64,000 nucleotides of DNA from Morella rubra. Its lineage: Eukaryota; Streptophyta; Magnoliopsida; Fagales; Myricaceae. Below, one piece after another: positions 61,201 to 64,000 of this stretch (its first letter is position 1; each line of letters opens with the position of its first letter). Location of the stretch: assembly GCA_003952965.2 (NCBI GenBank), contig CM025856.1:30709110-30773109 (forward strand), in the 5' to 3' direction. The notes under the pieces were generated by a model that did no database searches, was not told where the DNA came from, and saw only the letters and a program-made list of their open reading frames with translations. The position numbers were made by a program, and so were the translations under genes.

Positions 61201-61926
61201 AAGATGTTTAAAGGAACAGAATGGAAGAAAATTGCTTTCAGGACTGCAGTCATGTTCCCGGCAATCATCTCTTCCATTTTCTTCGTCTTAAATGCTCTCA
61301 TATGGGGACAGAAATCATCTGGGGCTGTGCCATTTGGTACTATGTTTGCTCTTGTCTTCTTATGGTTTGGAATCTCAGTCCCACTTGTATTTGTTGGTGG
61401 CTATGTCGGGTTCAAGAAACCAGCAATTGAGGACCCTGTGAAGACAAATAAGATCCCTAGGCAGATTCCTGAGCAGGCCTGGTATATGAACCCCCTCTTT
61501 TCGATCCTGATTGGTGGAATACTCCCGTTTGGAGCTGTTTTCATCGAATTATTCTTCATCCTTACCTCAATCTGGCTGAATCAGTTCTACTACATCTTTG
61601 GTTTCCTCTTCTTGGTTTTCGTTATCCTCATCGTGACCTGCGCAGAGATAACCATCGTGCTGTGCTACTTCCAACTCTGCAGTGAGGACTATCTGTGGTG
61701 GTGGAGGTCATACCTAACAGCGGGCTCTTCTGCACTATACCTCTTCCTCTATGCAACATTCTACTTCTTCACCAAGCTTGAAATCACAAAGCTGGTCTCG
61801 GGGATATTATACTTTGGATACATGCTAATTGCATCGTATGCATTTTTTGTTCTAACTGGAACCATCGGATTTTATGCATGCTTTTGGTTCACAAGGCTCA
61901 TCTACTCGTCCGTGAAGATTGATTAA
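58250..61926 (+). CDS. TMN8: Transmembrane 9 superfamily (EMP70) protein, TMN8-like
   Basis: Nine-pass endomembrane protein of the TM9SF/EMP70 family, Golgi/endosomal. Seven exons: 58250-58369, 59564-59728, 59808-59917, 60020-60128, 60214-60326, 60426-60576 and 60769-61926, in frame, 641 residues. Residues 1-26 are a signal peptide ([16 protein letters not shown]), then the conserved lumenal start [19 protein letters not shown]. Family motifs follow: [30 protein letters not shown] and [11 protein letters not shown]. The last exon encodes all nine membrane helices and the linker [20 protein letters not shown]. The C-terminus SSVKID carries the KxD/E signal that binds COPI and holds these proteins in the Golgi. 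It matches the Arabidopsis TMN8/TMN9 group almost residue for residue from memory. Its CT-rich leader lies directly upstream. Confidence 0.95.
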
Positions 61927-62490
61927 GAAGTGCAATCAGGTGTGCTTGGTGGTCTTTTTCTTTTTAAGAGCTGCAACGTTGTCTGTGTAAGATTTAAAAT
62001 TTAAGGTCGCATTATGCTTTTCAGATGTAACACCGTACTCAATTTTGAATTGGGACAAAGGCCAGATTTGGCTGTTAAAGTAGCTTTTATTTGTTTAATC
62101 TTAAAGGAAAGATTCTTCTAGAATATATGTTTTTGTCCCATGGCGGGACTTCATTTGTAGATCGTTGGGTGAGATTGACCGAATATATGTGCTGTTATAT
62201 CTTTGGTAATCGTCCCCAAGAAGATTTCAAATTTTCCAGGTGATGCTTGGTCATGGAAAAACCAAGTTGGTTTTTGAGAATGCCGAGCAGAAAAGAGTCT
62301 CAGGAATGTAGATAGCATTCCCCTTCTGTTTTGTTTTGTTTTGTTTTATGCTCCTAATTGTTTCTTTAGTGAAGGCTGTATTTGAAAGCAACTAATGGCA
62401 GCACTTATTTAAGGCTGCGAACATTCCCACAGCCTCCAAAACACTGCAAAAAAAGTCCAATTTAAAACAAGACAGTTTACGACCAAATCC
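61927..62490. other. Convergent 3' flank of TMN8-like and small membrane protein genes
   Basis: It contains the 3' UTRs of two convergent genes. A TTTTGTTTTGTTTTGTTTT pentanucleotide repeat occurs at about 62329-62347. No ORF of note. Confidence 0.6.
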
Positions 62491-62796
62491 TCATCCCTTC
62501 CTTGGCTTGGTGTCCTCGGGTTCCGCGGCCCCTATCGTCACCTTGGCGACATCACGGGCGGAGGCTTCGGGCTTTTTCTCGACGAATAAGGTGAAGTATC
62601 CGAGGGCGCCGACAACAAGGAGGCCTCCCACGGCCATGGTGGTGTTGTTGAAAGGCAGTCTGCGCCGCTGGTGCAGAACTTCCCCTGGGTGGTGGCCAGG
62701 AGGCCTCTTGGACTCCTCTACTCCCGCTGCTTTTACATCCTCTGGGCTCATTTTGTGGGTGTCTGCCGTTTTCCTCCACTCCTCATCTCCTCCCAT
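62491..62796 (-). CDS. Small single-pass membrane protein, unknown function
   Basis: A 101-residue single-exon protein starting at MGGDEEWRKTADTHKMSPED (ATG at 62796). An in-frame ATG 16 codons upstream would add only simple His/Thr/Arg sequence, so the internal start is preferred. The middle is RPPGHHPGEVLHQRR, followed by one helix (TMAVGGLLVVGALGYFTLFV) and a polar tail ending EPEDTKPRKG. I recall uncharacterised plant transmembrane proteins with the same RPPGHHPGEVLHQRR-helix layout, but no function. A (TG)n run sits in the leader at about 62826-62840. A decayed copy of its 3' end lies about 1.3 kb away. Confidence 0.75.
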   Translation of the reverse strand: MGGDEEWRKTADTHKMSPEDVKAAGVEESKRPPGHHPGEVLHQRRRLPFNNTTMAVGGLLVVGALGYFTLFVEKKPEASARDVAKVTIGAAEPEDTKPRKG

Positions 62797-62825
62797 GATC
62801 TCTCTCTGAGTATGTCTCCGTCTCT

Positions 62826-62840
62826 GTGTGTGTGTGTGTG
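62826..62840. repeat. (TG)n microsatellite in leader of small membrane protein gene
   Basis: Seven TG units lie about 30-45 bp upstream of the ATG at 62796 (CA repeats on the gene strand). Confidence 0.85.
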
Positions 62841-62849
62841 TCAAAGGTT

Positions 62850-63770
62850 CTTTAGTAGCTCATGCTGTATGATGAAAGCCTTCGAGACGCCACGTTTGAG
62901 CAAGGCAGGTCCGTGTTCTTAGACACGTATCTAGGCGCCTCTGAACTAGCCCTGAACGAGGCAAGTACACGTAGCTATATGACGTTACTGTTGCTAGACA
63001 AGTGTCATGTTGCCATTAAAGCGGTTGTTTTCGATGAGTTGCGTCTTACGGCCAAGCTGCCCAACCCGCCTTTCCATTAGGTCCAACAATGTTACGGGGG
63101 TTTTAGAAAAGCTCAGGTTAACCCAAGTACCCAACCAACCCAGCCTACGGACGAGACCCAAGCTCATCTGTGGTGGTGATTATGGCCGGCACCCAAGGCC
63201 AATTTGCTTGCAAGTAGGCTTTATGGAGTCTGGCTGCAGCCCAAGTAAACCCAGGTCTGCGTCTGGTAGATTCCTACAAGGTTAGGAGTCTTACAGTACA
63301 TGCTTGGCAACCATTCTCGAGAGCAGTTCAATGGGGGATGTATATGCTAATCTATGTGGCTTACTTGCTTTACCTGATCATCTTTTCTGTATGTGCTCAA
63401 TGAAAGTTTTTTCTTCCCGTTTGTCCTTTTTTCGACCCTCCATTTCGAGGTACAAACAAATCTTGAAATTTGTTATAAAGTTTTCCAAGCAGAGAGCCGA
63501 GTATTTAAGTGGTGTTATTTTCCTCAAACCACTTTTTTTCAAAATTTCGGGATATAAAAATTTTTAGCAAAATAAATATATTTTAAAATTTTTAATTTTA
63601 CACATACACATTCACTTGTAAATCTCAATAAAGTAAAGATTTTCAAAATTTCAATAATATTCTCTGAAATTTTAGCAAACGAACACCCCCATTTATTAAA
63701 ATTGGAAATATCTTTCGCCCAATAAGGTGATTTATTTAATTCTTACATTAATTGGTAAGTATTGCAATCG
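62850..63770. other. Intergenic DNA with a possible MITE end
   Basis: No gene was recognised. The right part (63560-63695) is AT-rich and ends in TTTTAGCAAACGAACACCCCC. That end, with CATTCAC and AATATTCTC blocks before it, resembles the element at 15529-15673. A matching left end was not found. Confidence 0.4.
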
Positions 63771-63775
63771 TATTA

Positions 63776-64000
63776 TGTCGTATGCAGAAAGGAGCATTTG
63801 ATCACTTCCAAAGCCGAGAAAACACTGCAAGAGAGTCCCAACAAAACAAACATTTACAAGCAAACCCTCGTACACACTGCCACAAGCTACTTCCTTGGCC
63901 ATTGGCCAAGTGTCTCAGGTTCCGCGGCTCCAACAGCCACCTTGCAGAGTCGGGGCTGAGCACCCACCCGCATGGATTGGTATCCAGCCATTCTCGACGG
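63776..64000 (-). pseudogene. Decayed partial copy of the small membrane protein gene (3' end)
   Basis: On the minus strand, KVAVGAAEPE aligns with KVTIGAAEPE of the gene at 62491-62796. It is followed by a disrupted tail ending WPRK-stop, where the intact gene has TKPRKG-stop. Similarity continues into the 3' UTR: AAAACACTGCAA and GTCCCAA/GTCCAA, then ACAAG and CAAACCCTC/CCAAATCCTC are shared in the same order. Upstream, a GTCGAGAA match is followed by unrelated sequence, and no membrane helix can be read. The copy runs to the window edge, so more may lie beyond. Confidence 0.6.

Noticed and set aside
62507..62809. Plus-strand frame of 100 codons
   Set aside because: It is antisense to the small membrane protein gene, whose minus-strand reading has a clear helix and conserved-looking motif.
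1..64000. tRNA, rRNA, microRNA precursors and CRISPR arrays
   Set aside because: Scanning by eye found no cloverleaf, rRNA or known conserved plant miRNA sequence, and no spaced direct-repeat array. Weak or novel RNA genes could be missed without a folding search.

Overview
The window is nuclear DNA from a flowering plant. Genes are split by GT..AG introns, plant-only families are present (Pol IV/V subunit, POLAR, NPY/NPH3, type II formin), intergenic DNA is AT-rich, and small inverted-repeat transposons are scattered through it. The species cannot be fixed from the sequence. A signal-peptide phospholipase D family, which I recall as absent from Arabidopsis, argues against Brassicaceae. No prokaryotic, viral or CRISPR-like system was seen. 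All gene models were built by hand from reading frames, splice sites and intron phase; every multi-exon model except the N-terminus of the POLAR-like gene closes in frame.

Layout, left to right. <1-9735 (-): type II formin with a phosphatase-dead PTEN-like domain, a C2 domain, a proline-rich FH1 and the first part of FH2, cut by the window edge. One intron holds a dead LINE fragment. 9.7-14.6 kb: gene-free AT-rich DNA with three clear and one weaker inverted-repeat element. 14.7-16.8 kb (+): POLAR-like coiled-coil polarity gene with a problematic first exon. 18.2-20.0 kb (+): chorismate mutase 2. 21.9-29.5 kb (+): NRPD2, the second-largest subunit of RNA polymerases IV and V. 30.9-36.3 kb (-): mitochondrial 3-hydroxyisobutyryl-CoA hydrolase-like protein with 14 coding exons. 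37.3-45.8 kb (-): two tandem secretory (PLD3/4- or PLD-phi-type) phospholipase D-like genes with matching exon structure. 47.2-52.5 kb (-): NPY-type BTB-NPH3 protein. 52.6-58.2 kb: no convincing gene. 58.25-61.9 kb (+): transmembrane-9 family protein (TMN8-like). 62.5-62.8 kb (-): one-helix small membrane protein, with a decayed partial copy of its 3' end at 63.8-64.0 kb.

The genes are independent eukaryotic transcription units, not an operon. The order is informative. From memory, POLAR, the HIBYL-CoA hydrolase-like gene and NPY1 are neighbours on Arabidopsis chromosome 4 (At4g31805/31810/31820), while TMN8, CM2 and a POLAR homologue sit together on chromosome 5 (At5g10840/10870/10890). The window carries both sets in one interval, as expected of an ancestral block that was duplicated and then thinned differently in the Arabidopsis lineage.

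The most useful leads are this block structure, the tandem secretory PLD pair, apparent compensating frameshifts in the POLAR-like gene, a recent ~55-residue internal duplication in the formin linker, a conserved RRxSIS tail on the NPY protein, a possible secretory N-terminus on chorismate mutase, and several inverted or tandem repeats. No wholly new system was found.
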